A program made the position numbers and the translations under genes. 18,656 nucleotides of DNA, taken from assembly GCA_937902445.1 (NCBI GenBank), contig CALELJ010000178.1, forward strand, positions 1 through 18,656, in the 5' to 3' direction. Positions 7,139-15,087 of the stretch are shown here, piece after piece. The notes under the pieces were generated by a model. The model saw nothing but the letters and a program-made list of their open reading frames with translations. It was not told where the DNA came from and ran no database searches. Source of the DNA: an uncultured Treponema sp. (lineage in GTDB: Bacteria > Spirochaetota > Spirochaetia > Treponematales > Treponemataceae). Numbering within the stretch: position 1 is the first letter of the stretch; each line of letters begins with the position of its first letter.

Positions 7139-7171
7139 ATTGTAGCAAAATCGATGGTAATTTGCTACAAT
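7139..7171. promoter_or_regulatory. Symmetric divergent promoter / operator between metA and the alpha/beta hydrolase gene
   Basis: A perfect 11-bp inverted repeat, attgtagcaaa (7139-7149) and tttgctacaat (7161-7171), has an 11-nt centre. Each arm contains an extended -10 box (TG-C-TACAAT) reading outward. The distance from TACAAT to the ATG is 6 nt for metA and 7 nt for the hydrolase gene. Neither gene has a Shine-Dalgarno. The dyad could also be a regulator site covering both promoters. Confidence 0.6.
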
Positions 7172-7178
7172 TCGCCTT

Positions 7179-8171
7179 ATGGAAATACGTTTGGACAAAA
7201 AAGCGGCAATAAAAAAAATCAAATCCCTTGTTTTGAGCGCAAAAGGTGATATTGAGCCTTTCAGGGTAAAACTTGAAAAAAACTTCAAGACAGAGTTTTT
7301 GCCCAACAGAGTTGAAAGAACGGAAAAAAGTTATTTCGGTGTAAAATGTGATATTCTTTCTCCTGAGGTTTTTGCTTCCAATAGAGTTGTGATTTACATT
7401 CACGGAGGATCTTTCGTTGGTGGCTCTCGTGAAAGCTGGAGAGGATTCTGTTCAAATTTTGCACATGCTGTTTCTTCACGCGTTGTAGTTCCTGAGTTCC
7501 GTCTTGCTCCTTCCTATCAGTTTCCGGCTTCACTTGAAGATATTGAATGTGTCATCAGAGGAATAATTGCGGAAGGAAATGCGGCGGTCATGATAGACGA
7601 AACTGTTGCCGCACCGGACATCATTCTTGCAGCGGACGGAAGCGGTGCATCCCTTGCATTCGCAGCTCTTTTCAAAATGGATGAAGAAAAAAGAAAGAGC
7701 ATATCAAAACTTGTTCTTTTCTCTCCATGGCTTGATCTCTCTTTTGACAGTCCGATTTTTACTGACAAAAAATCCAAAGATAAAATTATAACTGCAAGAG
7801 ACATCCGTTATGCCGCCGAGCAGTACACTTACACCTCAAATGTCTCAAATGTTCTTGTTTCTCCTTTGAAGGCATCGGAAAAGGATTTCGTGAATTTCCC
7901 TGAAGTCTACATTCAGTCTGGTGAAAATGAACTTCTTCTTTCACAGGCGGAACATATGAACGACCTTCTTACATGCTATGGAATCGACTGTACTCTTGAT
8001 GTCGCACCAGGCATGTTCTATCTTTACCAGATGGCCGGGGACAGTCTGCTTGAATCAAGTTTTGCTGTCGAGCGTGCCGGAAAATATGTGAACAAGCGTG
8101 CCGATCTTACTGACAAGGAACTTCTTGAAAGGGAAAGACTCATAAAAGAAAACAACATCACGAGGGAGTAA
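7179..8171 (+). CDS. Alpha/beta-hydrolase (HSL-type esterase family), catalytic residues replaced
   Basis: The 330-residue protein follows the hormone-sensitive-lipase-like layout. An oxyanion-hole motif HGGSF (75-79) comes first, then PEFRLAPSYQFPASLED (the family's YRLAPEHPFPAALED block), then the nucleophile elbow, acid and histidine regions. At the elbow the family GDSAGG reads ADGSGA (152-157), so the nucleophile position is Gly154. The acid position (GExDxL in the family) is Glu251 in GENELL. The histidine position (GMxHGF) is Tyr281 in GMFYLY. All three triad residues are therefore changed, and the protein may be a non-catalytic relative or use unusual chemistry. It is soluble, without a signal peptide. 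It starts the operon with the U32 gene (1-nt gap) and diverges from metA. The start is set by the -10 box 7 nt upstream. Confidence 0.75.
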   Translation: MEIRLDKKAAIKKIKSLVLSAKGDIEPFRVKLEKNFKTEFLPNRVERTEKSYFGVKCDILSPEVFASNRVVIYIHGGSFVGGSRESWRGFCSNFAHAVSSRVVVPEFRLAPSYQFPASLEDIECVIRGIIAEGNAAVMIDETVAAPDIILAADGSGASLAFAALFKMDEEKRKSISKLVLFSPWLDLSFDSPIFTDKKSKDKIITARDIRYAAEQYTYTSNVSNVLVSPLKASEKDFVNFPEVYIQSGENELLLSQAEHMNDLLTCYGIDCTLDVAPGMFYLYQMAGDSLLESSFAVERAGKYVNKRADLTDKELLERERLIKENNITRE

Positions 8172-8172
8172 T

Positions 8173-9645
8173 ATGGAACTTTTGTCTCCTGCTGGAAATA
8201 TTGAGAAACTCAAGTACTGCTATACATACGGAGCTGATGCTGCATACATCGGATTGAAAAATTTTTCGCTGCGTGTAAAAGCGGACAACTTCTATGAAGA
8301 CGAATACAAAAAAGTTGTTGAGCTTAAAAATAAATTTCCAGGACGCCGTCTTCACTGTGCCCTTAATATTGCCTTTCACAATGATGAAATTGACCGTCTT
8401 GTAAAAAATATTCCATATTTTAAGGAATATCCGATTGACGCATTCATAGTTCAGGATCTTGGAATTGTTCCGATCCTGCAGAAAGAGTTTCCTGATGCCG
8501 AGCTTCATCTTTCGACTCAGGCAAGCTGCATGAACCGTGAGGCGGTAAAGGTCTACAAGTCCCTCGGTTTCAAACGTGTTGTCATGGGACGTGAGGCTTC
8601 ATTGCAGGAAATTGCGGAAATCAAGGATGCTGTTCCTGACATGGAAATCGAATGTTTCGTTCACGGAGCCATGTGCATTGCCTACGCAGGCCGCTGTCTT
8701 ATGAGTGCCTACCTGAACGGAAGAAGTGCGCAGGAAGGATTCTGCAGTCATACATGCCGCTGGGATTATGATGTCCTTGCTAAGATTGATGAAAACCATG
8801 ACGCAAAGAAAATTGCGGAAAGCGGTAACCTTGTTCTCCGCGAGCATAAAAGACCTGATGAATTTTTCCCTGTCTATGAAGGTGAAAATTTCACTGCGGT
8901 TCTTTCTTCCAAAGATCTCTGCATGATCGATCATCTTGCTGAACTGAAAAAAGCCGGCGTAGACAGCCTTAAGATTGAAGGACGCATGAAGAGCGTCTAT
9001 TACGTTGCCATGATCACCCGCGCATACAGAAAGGCTCTTGATGCCCTGGATGGAAAAATCACCGGGGATGAAGCAAAGCCTTTTGTTGATGAACTTTACA
9101 ATGTAAGCCACAGACCTTTTGCTACAGGATTCTATTTCAACAAGGCGGATGCAGATGTTGCCGTAAGCGGTGCAAGCGACAGTCCTTTTGAACTTTCTGC
9201 GGAACTTGGAAATGCACTTGAAGAAGATCGTGTGAATGAAATTCTGAAGGTTGCCGATGACGGTCGAAAACTTCGTCAGGACAAGATAGACGCAATGTGC
9301 GAGCCGGAACGCAAGGCCTATGAAAAACGTGTTGCTGACAAACCTGATATGCATCTTCCTTTTGCGGAAAAAATCGACGGTTGGAAAATGTACACTGTTG
9401 AGCCATTGAACATGCTTTCAAAGGATACGGAAATTGAACTTGTGTCGCCGGATGTATGCGGTAAAAAAATCCAGTGGGGCAAAGATTTCCTTTTCATCAA
9501 TCCGGAAAACGGACAGGTGTACAACTGGGTTTGCAACGGACATCCATGTGTCATGTATACCGGTCTTTCCATTGCAGACGGAACTCTCCTCCGTTTCAAG
9601 GATCCTGAATACGTTGAAGGAAAATTCAGGGATTCCGGAAGATGA
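8173..9645 (+). CDS. trhP: U32-family protein, probable tRNA 5-hydroxyuridine synthesis protein TrhP
   Basis: The 490-residue protein begins with ELLSPAGNIEKLKYCYTYGADAAYIG, the usual U32 N-terminus, and contains the family signature ECFVHGAMCIAYAGRCLMS. The cysteines C168, C175, C191 and C195 (the last two in FCSHTC) match the set proposed to bind an Fe-S cluster. U32 proteins are labelled 'peptidase', but E. coli TrhP (YegQ) and its B. subtilis homologues are needed for prephenate-dependent 5-hydroxylation of U34 in tRNA, and I favour that role. The length (490) is somewhat above E. coli YegQ (~450). A gagggag Shine-Dalgarno precedes the ATG. It is the second gene of its operon, and its stop overlaps the next start by four bases (ATGA). 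Confidence 0.85.
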   Translation: MELLSPAGNIEKLKYCYTYGADAAYIGLKNFSLRVKADNFYEDEYKKVVELKNKFPGRRLHCALNIAFHNDEIDRLVKNIPYFKEYPIDAFIVQDLGIVPILQKEFPDAELHLSTQASCMNREAVKVYKSLGFKRVVMGREASLQEIAEIKDAVPDMEIECFVHGAMCIAYAGRCLMSAYLNGRSAQEGFCSHTCRWDYDVLAKIDENHDAKKIAESGNLVLREHKRPDEFFPVYEGENFTAVLSSKDLCMIDHLAELKKAGVDSLKIEGRMKSVYYVAMITRAYRKALDALDGKITGDEAKPFVDELYNVSHRPFATGFYFNKADADVAVSGASDSPFELSAELGNALEEDRVNEILKVADDGRKLRQDKIDAMCEPERKAYEKRVADKPDMHLPFAEKIDGWKMYTVEPLNMLSKDTEIELVSPDVCGKKIQWGKDFLFINPENGQVYNWVCNGHPCVMYTGLSIADGTLLRFKDPEYVEGKFRDSGR

Positions 9646-10331
9646 GAAAACTGGCTCCTTTCCTTTTTCTTCTTTTGTTTCCCTTGCTTGCCGTGGCCCA
9701 GTCCGCAGATTTTTTGTGGACTGAATATTCTTTTTCTGATACAAGAAGTGTCAGTTCTGATGAGGTGGCATTGTCTGCCTGGCTGTCAAGAAAAACAGAA
9801 AGAAATTGCGGAAGGATTGGAGTTCAGTTTGCGGACGAACAGATAACCTTCGATGTGAACGGAATTTTCCTTATGAAAAAATGGAATCATCTTTCCGTTA
9901 GTGCCGAAGGAATTTCTTCCATCGAAAAATACAGCGACATAAGTTTCAGGACCAACAATTTTGCGGGAATTGTATTTCACTGGGACATTATAGAAAATTT
10001 CTATGCCACAGTTGATGTTCTTTGCGGAATTAAAACCTCGGCTTTCTTTGATCTTGATCTTGATACGGTGTGGAAATTCGATACGATGCTTGGTTTCTAC
10101 GCAGGCTGGAACAACCACAGCGGCAAAGATCTTTCTTTGTTCATAGGTTCAAGAGACCACTTCTTTTATCCCAATTTCGGTTACATAATCTATAGCCTTT
10201 CATATTGTCAGGAATTCGACAGTCAGATGTCCATGAGGGCTTCCGTTTTTGTTCGTGGAATCGACATGATAACGGTTTCCTCCTATGTTGACGGATGGGG
10301 AATGAAATTTTCGATGGGGTTCCGGCTGTGA
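9642..10331 (+). CDS. Secreted or outer-membrane beta-rich protein of unknown function
   Basis: The 229-residue protein starts with a clear signal peptide (MRKLAPFLFLLLFPLLAVAQ, cleavage likely after AVA). The mature part alternates aromatic and polar residues in short strands with turns such as GWNNHSGKD, and it ends GMKFSMGFRL. This resembles a small outer-membrane beta-barrel, although the last residue is Leu rather than Phe. I do not recognise a family. It sits between trhP (4-base overlap) and a lipoprotein gene (GTGA overlap), so it is translated within the operon. Periplasmic beta-sandwich is an alternative. Confidence 0.75.
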   Translation: MRKLAPFLFLLLFPLLAVAQSADFLWTEYSFSDTRSVSSDEVALSAWLSRKTERNCGRIGVQFADEQITFDVNGIFLMKKWNHLSVSAEGISSIEKYSDISFRTNNFAGIVFHWDIIENFYATVDVLCGIKTSAFFDLDLDTVWKFDTMLGFYAGWNNHSGKDLSLFIGSRDHFFYPNFGYIIYSLSYCQEFDSQMSMRASVFVRGIDMITVSSYVDGWGMKFSMGFRL

Positions 10332-11212
10332 TAAAAAGAAGTTTTTCCTTTCTGTTTTTGATTCTTTCTCTTTTTTGTCTTTCGTCATGTTTCATGGGAT
10401 GGAGCGAATTCTTTTATCGCGATGACCAGGTCAACAAACGTTCCAGCAGTATTGTGAAATTCGACGGAACTGAATTTGCTCCTGCTGCAATTTCTGAAAA
10501 CTCCTTCAGTATAATTGTCTTTACCGACATTCATTTTGGAACTTTGGAAGAGAGTTTTTGGAAAAACTTTTTAAATTGGATGGAACTAAAAAAAACTGAG
10601 CTTGGTTCCGCCTGTCCGCTGAAGTTTATCGTGTGTCTCGGTGATGTTACATCTGAAGCATCGACTTCTGAATACAAGGAATACAGAAAATTCTGTGATG
10701 AAGTTTTTAGCAGGACTGGATTGAAGATATATACAATTCCTGGCAACCACGACCTTTATAATTCCGGCTGGGACAATTGGGAAAAATATGTGTGGCCTCA
10801 TACCGGCGCCTATACTTTCACGACTAAGAATGAAAACGGAAATCTCAGCTGGTATTTTCTTGACTCTGCAAACGGAACGCTTGGTAATCCGCAGTATGAA
10901 GATCTTTCTGCAATCATGAAGAATGATTCCAACGACAAGGTTGTCTTTTCCCATTATCCGCTTTATGCCAACGGATGGTGGTATTACATCATGCAGAACC
11001 TCAACGAGAGGGATGCGCTCATTTCATTGTATGCAAAAAATCATGTAAAGTATCTGTTTTCAGGACATGCCCACTTTGAACATGACCACGATTTTGGAAA
11101 TTATTTTTATGAACGTTCCCTCGCGGCTTTCAAGCGAAATGGCGAAGTCGTACTTTTCACGGTGAATCTAAAGGAAAAAAAATACGAATCAGAAAAATTC
11201 TATATGGATTAG
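10328..11212 (+). CDS. Calcineurin-like metallophosphoesterase lipoprotein
   Basis: I chose the GTG at 10328, which overlaps the previous stop (GTGA) and gives a compact lipoprotein signal: VIKRSFSFLFLILSLFCLSSC with the lipobox Cys at 21. An in-frame ATG at 10295 would spoil the signal and overlap the upstream gene by 37 bases. The mature 294-residue precursor has the complete metallophosphoesterase motif series: DIH (Asp67, His69), GD (105-106), GNHD (139-142), SHYPLY (His209) and GHAH (246-249). These residues bind the two-metal centre. The substrate is unknown; phosphodiesters or nucleotides in the periplasm are possible. As a lipoprotein it should be anchored outside the cytoplasm, in the inner or outer membrane. 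It is the last gene of the hydrolase-trhP-beta protein operon. Confidence 0.85.
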   Translation: MIKRSFSFLFLILSLFCLSSCFMGWSEFFYRDDQVNKRSSSIVKFDGTEFAPAAISENSFSIIVFTDIHFGTLEESFWKNFLNWMELKKTELGSACPLKFIVCLGDVTSEASTSEYKEYRKFCDEVFSRTGLKIYTIPGNHDLYNSGWDNWEKYVWPHTGAYTFTTKNENGNLSWYFLDSANGTLGNPQYEDLSAIMKNDSNDKVVFSHYPLYANGWWYYIMQNLNERDALISLYAKNHVKYLFSGHAHFEHDHDFGNYFYERSLAAFKRNGEVVLFTVNLKEKKYESEKFYMD

Positions 11213-11226
11213 ATGATGTTTCGGAC

Positions 11227-11255
11227 TTGTTGATTGTTCCATAATATTCTAATAT
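11227..11255 (+). promoter_or_regulatory. Promoter of the RSH gene, close to its start codon
   Basis: TTGTTG (11227-11232) and TAATAT (11250-11255) are separated by an ideal 17 bp. Only 6 bases (ttcaat) separate the -10 from the ATG at 11262, and there is no Shine-Dalgarno, which suggests a leaderless mRNA. Confidence 0.55.
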
Positions 11256-11261
11256 TTCAAT

Positions 11262-13160
11262 ATGAGTGAATTAAAGGGAATTGAACAGACGGAAACTGAT
11301 CCTGAGATTCTCATAAATGCTTTTCTCAAGGATTTTTCAGAAGTATACAATTCTGAAGACAAAGAAAAAATTAATGACGCATGGAATTATCTCATCGGAA
11401 AAACTGCAGCTTTAAAAAGAAACTGCGGCAGGCCTTATTATATTCATCCCCTCCGCGTTGCAAGAATCCTTGCGGAAAAACATCTTGGCGTTGATACCAT
11501 TGTTGCAGGTCTCTTTCATAACATTCTTGATGTTGACAACGACTGTCTTGGAGAACTGGAAGAAAAATTCGGAAAGGAAATCGCCAACATCTGCAGCGGT
11601 ACAGCAAAAATTACAGGACTCAAAATAAAAAGTAAGACCATGCAGCAGGCTGACTGCATCAGGAAAATGCTTTTTGCCATGGTCGACGACATCCGTGTCA
11701 TTCTCGTAAAACTTGCAGACAGACTGGATAGAATGAGAAACCTTAAGTTTGTAAGTTCCGAGGCCCAGAAAGCCGTTGCAAAAGAAGTCATAGACATCTG
11801 GTGCCCGCTTGCAAGCCGTCTCGGTATGGCGGATATAAAAAGTGAAATGGAAGATCTTTCGCTTAAATATTCCAACCCGGATGTGTTTCAGCAGATTAAA
11901 TCCATTGTTGCCCAGAAAAAACAGGAACGTTCGGAATATCTCAACAGTGCTGTAAAGAAAATCTATACTGCTACGGAAAAAGCCGGAATCTCAGTTTCGA
12001 TTTCAAGCCGTGCAAAACATTTCTATTCCATCTATCAGAAGATGAGAAAAAGAAACAAAGATGCAGGCGAGCTTTATGATCTGCTTGCCCTCCGCATAAT
12101 CTGTAATACGGATGCTGAATGCTATACCCTCATAGGAATTGTCCATGGACTTTGGAAACCTATGGATGGACGTTTCAAGGATTACATTGCCATGCCAAAA
12201 GCCAACGGATATCAGTCCCTGCATACGACTGTAATCTGTGATGGAAAACCTCTTGAGATCCAGATCAGGACCCAGGACATGCACAACATTGCGGAACACG
12301 GTGTTGCTTCCCACTGGCTTTATAAAAAAGGTACCAATAAGGATATGGTCAAGGCGGAAGATCTCAGCATCATCAACCAGCTCAGGGCTTTGCGTGATGA
12401 AGATCTGAGCAATGAAAGTTTCTTCAAGGAATTAAAGACGGAACTTCTGGGAGATTCCATTTATGTATTTACACCTATGGGAGATGTAAAGGAACTTCCA
12501 AAGGGAGCAAATGCAATTGACTTTGCCTACATGATCCATTCATCCATTGGTGAAAAAATCATTGGTGCCAAGGCTGACGGAAAAATAATTCCGCTTACGC
12601 AGCCTTTGAAGAACACTCAGATCATTGAGGTGCTTACAAGTCCACATTCTCATCCTACCCAGGCACACCTGAAGGCCGTAAAGACCAGCCGTGCACATTC
12701 AAGGATCAACGCATGGCTTTCTGCCAACGACCCGACTTACATTGACAGGGAAGCTCAGGAAAAACGTGATGCGGAAATTCTTGCCAATACTTTGTATTCA
12801 AAGAAAGTTGCGGAAGAAAAAAGAAAGAAGCCAAAAGAAAAGAAAAAGGAATCGGAATACTCAGGAAAGGTCAGGGTTGATGATCTTACAAACTATCTTG
12901 TGACCATTGCCAAATGCTGCTCGCCGGTCCCTGGTGAACCGATTGTCGGTTATATTTCACGCAGCAGAGGCATCACCGTCCATCGTGCTGACTGTCTGAC
13001 GTTCCTTAGAATTCCTGACATAGAACGGCGCAAGGTTCAGGTGGAGTGGGATACTTCAGAAAAAAAGATAAATGAAAAGGAAGAGAAGCTCCGGGAAGAA
13101 CGGAACGAGAAACTCCGCCAGAAGCAGTTTGAGAAAAATCAGTATAAGAAACAGCGATAG
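11262..13160 (+). CDS. RelA/SpoT-family (p)ppGpp synthetase with degenerate hydrolase site and no ACT domain
   Basis: The 632-residue protein has HD (about 40-195), synthetase (about 235-355), TGS (about 398-460), a helical/linker and an RIS/zinc-finger-like domain (KCCSPVPGEP to HRADC, 551-578). It makes (p)ppGpp from GTP/GDP and ATP. With an offset of +9 to the published Rel of Streptococcus, every synthetase residue is kept: R250, K260, D273, Y317, H321, E332, and the RFKD (304-307) type of bifunctional enzymes. In the hydrolase domain R53, H62, H86 and D153 remain. However, HDxxED is HNILDV (D87N, E90D, D91V) and RLHN is RLDR (N157R). Hydrolysis is therefore probably lost. The usual C-terminal ACT domain is replaced by a ~45-residue charged coiled-coil tail. 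The next gene starts 12 bases after the stop. Confidence 0.92.
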   Translation: MSELKGIEQTETDPEILINAFLKDFSEVYNSEDKEKINDAWNYLIGKTAALKRNCGRPYYIHPLRVARILAEKHLGVDTIVAGLFHNILDVDNDCLGELEEKFGKEIANICSGTAKITGLKIKSKTMQQADCIRKMLFAMVDDIRVILVKLADRLDRMRNLKFVSSEAQKAVAKEVIDIWCPLASRLGMADIKSEMEDLSLKYSNPDVFQQIKSIVAQKKQERSEYLNSAVKKIYTATEKAGISVSISSRAKHFYSIYQKMRKRNKDAGELYDLLALRIICNTDAECYTLIGIVHGLWKPMDGRFKDYIAMPKANGYQSLHTTVICDGKPLEIQIRTQDMHNIAEHGVASHWLYKKGTNKDMVKAEDLSIINQLRALRDEDLSNESFFKELKTELLGDSIYVFTPMGDVKELPKGANAIDFAYMIHSSIGEKIIGAKADGKIIPLTQPLKNTQIIEVLTSPHSHPTQAHLKAVKTSRAHSRINAWLSANDPTYIDREAQEKRDAEILANTLYSKKVAEEKRKKPKEKKKESEYSGKVRVDDLTNYLVTIAKCCSPVPGEPIVGYISRSRGITVHRADCLTFLRIPDIERRKVQVEWDTSEKKINEKEEKLREERNEKLRQKQFEKNQYKKQR

Positions 13161-13172
13161 AGGTTTTACGAA

Positions 13173-14255
13173 ATGAAAAGGTTTTCATTATTTTTGATTG
13201 CATTGCTTTTTCTTTTTTCAGGATGTCTGAAAAAAAATGACGGCAAGGAAAGTTCAGTTTTAAAGAATACAGTCAAGATCGGATTCGTGTATGCCGGTTC
13301 CGTGAAGGACATGGGATATACACAGGCGCAGGATTCGGGAAGACGTGCACTGGAAAGAGCCGGAATCAAAACCATGTATGTTGAGAATGTTCCTGAAAAT
13401 GCAAAATCTGTCATGGTAATGGAAACTTTGATAAAGCAGGGATGCAACATAATTTATTGCACAAGCTATGGATACAAGCCTTATGTACTTGAAACTGCAA
13501 AGAGATTTCCCGAGATAAAATTCGGGCACTGTTCCGGCGATGAGCAGCTTCCAAACGTTACCACATATTTTGGAAGAATGTATGAAGCAAGGTATCTGAC
13601 GGGTCTTGTGGCAGGTCTTCGTACTTCCACAAACAGAATCGGTTATGTTGCTGCTTTCCCGGTGCCTGAATGCATCAGAGGAATAAATGCTTTTGCTCTC
13701 GGAGCAAGGGCTGTCAATCCTGATGCCATTGTTGAAGTAAAATTTACCCAGTCATGGAATGATCCTGAAGTAGAAGCAAAAAAGGCCGATGATCTCCTTA
13801 AATCAGGTTGCGATGTGTTGGCTCAGCATCAGAACTCTACTGTTGTCCAGAAAAAAGCACAGGAAAAAGATGCTTACAGCATTGGTTATAACACGTCCAT
13901 GGCTGAAGCAGCACCAAAGGCTTATTTGACTTCTGCTGTATTCAATTGGGATGTTTTCATATTGGATGATGTAAACAGCTATCTTGAAGGAAACTGGAAA
14001 AGCCGCTTCTATTGGGAAGGCCTTGATTCCGGCATGGTGGATGTTGATTCCCTTTCAAAATTATGTGTTCCCGGAACTGCAAGGATTGTTGAGGATGCAA
14101 AAGCCAGAATCATAAACAAATCGCTGTCAATTTTCAAAGGTCCTATTCTTGACAACAAGGGAACCCTTAAAGTTGATTATTATGATGAAATGAATTCTTC
14201 TGAAATCTGGAACATGGACTGGTTTGTTGAAGGTGTAGTGTGCAAGGAATTTTGA
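13173..14255 (+). CDS. BMP/TmpC-family ABC transporter substrate-binding lipoprotein
   Basis: The 360-residue protein has a lipoprotein signal peptide with lipobox FSGC (Cys18), then the BMP fold: KIGFVYAGSVKDMGYTQAQDSG at the start, TYFGRMYEARYLTGLVAG in the middle and KIGYVAAFPVPE-like sequence before the second lobe. T. pallidum TmpC/PnrA of this family binds purine nucleosides, and other members bind other small ligands. Ligand here is therefore uncertain. No ABC ATPase or permease is adjacent, so it is an orphan binding protein, or its transporter lies elsewhere. An agagg Shine-Dalgarno overlaps the RSH stop region, 9 bases before the ATG, so it is probably co-transcribed with RSH. The convergent trmN6 gene ends 7 bp away. 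Confidence 0.88.
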   Translation: MKRFSLFLIALLFLFSGCLKKNDGKESSVLKNTVKIGFVYAGSVKDMGYTQAQDSGRRALERAGIKTMYVENVPENAKSVMVMETLIKQGCNIIYCTSYGYKPYVLETAKRFPEIKFGHCSGDEQLPNVTTYFGRMYEARYLTGLVAGLRTSTNRIGYVAAFPVPECIRGINAFALGARAVNPDAIVEVKFTQSWNDPEVEAKKADDLLKSGCDVLAQHQNSTVVQKKAQEKDAYSIGYNTSMAEAAPKAYLTSAVFNWDVFILDDVNSYLEGNWKSRFYWEGLDSGMVDVDSLSKLCVPGTARIVEDAKARIINKSLSIFKGPILDNKGTLKVDYYDEMNSSEIWNMDWFVEGVVCKEF

Positions 14256-14262
14256 GGAATCG

Positions 14263-14997
14263 TCATCTTTTGGTTCTGCCGTAAATTCTGTTCACTTCCT
14301 CTGTGTATGCATCGGGCTTCGAATAAACTATGAGACTGCTTTCAACCGTAAGTTCAGGGCGGGCACATTTTTCCGCTTCAATTAGAACCATTGTCGGTCT
14401 GTCACCTTCCTTTGGCTGAACAAGTCGCATTCGCCTTGCGCCAAGATTGTATTTTTCAAGCAGTGTAAAGATTTCCCCAATCCTGCATGGTCTGTGGATC
14501 ATGTAGAATTTTCCGTTTGATCTGAGAAGTTCGCTTGATGTCTTTATCACATCCTCAAGGCTGCAGAAAATTTCATGTCGTGCAATCGACTTTGGATTTT
14601 CCTGGGTCTGGGAATTGGGCTTCATGTATGGAGGATTGACTGTCACGGCGTCATAGGTATTTTTTTCAAGAATGCTGCATGCGTTTTTCAAATCACCTTC
14701 ATAGATTTCTATTCTGTTTTCAAGGCCGTTGAGTTTCAAACTTTCTTTTGCAAGTTCAACCATGTCATGCTGAATTTCGATGGCGTGGATTTTTTTAGCC
14801 TTTATTTTGTCCGCAAGAAGAATTGGAATGATTGCGTTTCCAGAGCAAAGGTCGCAGATTTTATTTCCTCTGGTATTTTTAGCAAAGTCGGCGAGAAGTA
14901 TGGCGTCGATTCCAAAACAGAATTTGTTTTTATCCTGGTAGATTTTATATGGACTGCCACAGTCAAAAAGATTTTCCAGTGAAATATTTTTTTCCAT
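14263..14997 (-). CDS. trmN6: tRNA1(Val) (adenine37-N6)-methyltransferase (TrmN6/YfiC family)
   Basis: The 244-residue class I methyltransferase starts MEKNISLENLFDCGSPYKIYQ. It shows SAM motif I (DLCSGNAIIPILLA), an acidic residue in AIEIQ, and the catalytic NPPY motif (VTVNPPYM) typical of N6-adenine methyltransferases acting on tRNA. E. coli YfiC methylates A37 of tRNA1(Val). The frame is open upstream to 15075, but family members start near this ATG, and a TATAAT box lies only 7 bases before it, so the shorter start is chosen. There is no Shine-Dalgarno. It is divergent from the RluA-type gene and convergent with the BMP gene. Related enzymes methylating other RNAs cannot be excluded. Confidence 0.88.
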   Translation of the reverse strand: MEKNISLENLFDCGSPYKIYQDKNKFCFGIDAILLADFAKNTRGNKICDLCSGNAIIPILLADKIKAKKIHAIEIQHDMVELAKESLKLNGLENRIEIYEGDLKNACSILEKNTYDAVTVNPPYMKPNSQTQENPKSIARHEIFCSLEDVIKTSSELLRSNGKFYMIHRPCRIGEIFTLLEKYNLGARRMRLVQPKEGDRPTMVLIEAEKCARPELTVESSLIVYSKPDAYTEEVNRIYGRTKR

Positions 14998-15004
14998 AGC
15001 AGTG

Positions 15005-15013
15005 ATTATACCA
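15005..15013 (-). promoter_or_regulatory. Extended -10 box of trmN6
   Basis: Read on the - strand the sequence is TGG-TATAAT, a perfect -10 hexamer with the TG extension. Seven bases separate it from the trmN6 ATG at 14997. No good -35 box is seen at 17 bp, which is acceptable for extended -10 promoters. Confidence 0.55.
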
Positions 15014-15075
15014 CGAACTTTGTATGTGTTCGACAGGCGAGTAATTTTTCTATGGCAAGCAAACTGATTATCCAT

Positions 15076-15081
15076 TATACT
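15076..15081 (+). promoter_or_regulatory. Possible -10 box of the RluA-type gene
   Basis: TATACT lies six bases before the ATG at 15088. The -35 region is weak. The same spacing occurs at several other genes in the window, which supports the 15088 start over the in-frame ATG at 15052. Confidence 0.35.
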
Positions 15082-15087
15082 TCCATC

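Noticed and set aside
7133..7306. N-terminal extension of metA to an upstream ATG
   Set aside because: It would overlap the divergent hydrolase gene and adds residues before the MetA start MPIKIDSNLPA; the -10 box near 7140 favours the ATG at 7132.
8599..9354. A 251-codon open frame on the - strand inside trhP
   Set aside because: It is fully antisense to a well-supported U32 gene, with a Cys/Phe/Ile-rich composition that mirrors the sense codons.
10295..10327. ATG start for the metallophosphoesterase lipoprotein
   Set aside because: It adds an acidic, non-signal stretch before a good lipoprotein signal; the GTG at 10328 overlaps the upstream stop in the manner of its operon.
15029..15041. 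A half copy of the CTTCGACA..GCTCAG repeat (ttcgacaggcgag)
   Set aside because: Too short and diverged, with no partner arm; chance similarity is likely.
14998..15075. N-terminal extension of trmN6
   Set aside because: The extra 26 residues do not belong to the family and contain its TATAAT box and part of the divergent gene.
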